Shown here one piece after another: positions 63,666 through 64,000 of a DNA stretch of 64,000 nucleotides. Location: NCBI RefSeq assembly GCF_029478095.1, contig NZ_JAKOAV010000002.1, positions 1 through 64,000 on the forward strand, read 5' to 3'. The position numbers were made by a program, and so were the translations under genes. The stretch's first letter is position 1. Each line of letters begins with the position of its first letter. The notes beneath the pieces were generated by a model, which ran no database searches, was not told the origin of the DNA, and saw nothing but the letters and a program-made list of their open reading frames with translations. The stretch is from Pelotomaculum isophthalicicum JI. GTDB lineage: Bacteria; Bacillota; Desulfotomaculia; Desulfotomaculales; Pelotomaculaceae.

Positions 63666-64000
63666 GTTTCAATTCCTCATAGGCAGGCTAAACACTTTCG
63701 GATAACAAAAGCACGACCTTTACTTACTCCGTGTTTCAATTCCTCATAGGCAGACTAAAAACGTTAAATATTTTTTCGCTTCTTTTGTTTGCTCTGGAGT
63801 GTTTCAATTCCTCATAGGCAGACTAAAAACCCGCCAAATAAACGCGCGTTACATAAGGATATGGGGTTTCAATTCCTCATAGGCAGACTAAAAACTCAGT
63901 TTGTTGGTTATGGTATCTCCTATTTATACCAGTTTCAATTCCTCATAGGCAGACTAAAAACTCAGAGCGGGAGAAGGAGGAATGGTAAATGTTTAGGTTT
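63666..64000 (-). CRISPR. CRISPR array with 30-bp repeat, running off the window
   Basis: Repeats at 63666-63695, 63733-63762, 63801-63830, 63866-63895 and 63932-63961. The consensus begins GTTTCAATTCCTCATAGGCA and ends GACTAAAAAC. The first copy has two changes; the other four are the same. Spacers are 37, 38, 35 and 36 bases. A fifth spacer of 35 bases (63962-63996) is followed by GTTT at the window edge, so the array continues. The transcribed strand ends ATTGAAAC, as in type I-B/I-A/III systems. The changed first copy marks the leader-distal end, so leader and any cas genes should lie to the right, outside the window. Confidence 0.96.

Overview
The window looks like chromosomal DNA of an endospore-forming Firmicute of the Peptococcaceae type (Desulfotomaculum/Pelotomaculum-like). 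This is inferred from gene content: a CotF-type coat protein, SpoVG, two YjcZ-type peptides, a spore-type Lon protease, a Spo0F-like regulator, the SCIFF peptide with its radical-SAM maturase, many TTG/GTG starts with strong AGGAGG sites, and the clostridial order ispE-gntR-NTP transferase-ilvA-spoVG-glmU-prs and rpsF-ssb-rpsR-(mazG-like)-yybS-rplI-lonC-dnaB-purA. No species can be named from the sequence alone.

Layout. 0-10 kb: an AgrC-like kinase whose 3' end is replaced by an AgrB-like tail, a coat-protein pair, a CHASE4/PAS kinase, a C39-like peptidase, a DUF457 membrane protein, a DUF1659/DUF2922/YvrJ operon, and PilZ and HD-GYP proteins. 10-27 kb: a chemoreceptor; the phosphate genes phoB, pstB-phoU-pstC-pstA (no pstS) with a four-repeat Pho box; a second PAS kinase; an S-layer protein with an MFS transporter scrap attached; rlmH, murA and cell-envelope proteins. 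26-38 kb: scfB/scfA, a DUF350 protein, a K+ channel, a predicted c-di-GMP-I riboswitch ahead of a Spo0F-like regulator, two further single-domain response regulators, YyaL, an amino-acid permease, a TauE exporter and small sporulation peptides.

38.5-42.5 kb is a decayed genomic island in tRNA-Gly. A 53-bp perfect repeat of the tRNA 3' end bounds it. It holds a HigBA-like toxin-antitoxin pair, a controller-type regulator, a truncated cytosine methyltransferase, a HEPN fragment, an intact vsr, and two integrase 3' fragments facing away from each other. Three tRNAs follow (Gly, Glu, Lys on the minus strand). 42.8-61 kb is a long minus-strand housekeeping run. 61-63.3 kb has an L,D-transpeptidase, a ZIP transporter, a YdcZ-type membrane protein and a solitary HicB.

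63.37 kb to the end holds two CRISPR arrays joined back to back: an eroded type I-C-like array whose last repeat is cut short, then 11 bases later a second array with a different 30-bp repeat that runs off the window. No cas gene is visible.

Common threads are phosphorelay and sporulation signalling (three lone receivers, two PAS kinases), c-di-GMP (riboswitch, PilZ, HD-GYP), and several families of short dispersed intergenic repeats. The most unusual items are the fused CRISPR arrays, the AgrC-AgrB chimera, a 54-nt repeat with two competing hairpins, and the island's back-to-back integrase remnants. All functional calls rest on reading the sequence; no database search was run.
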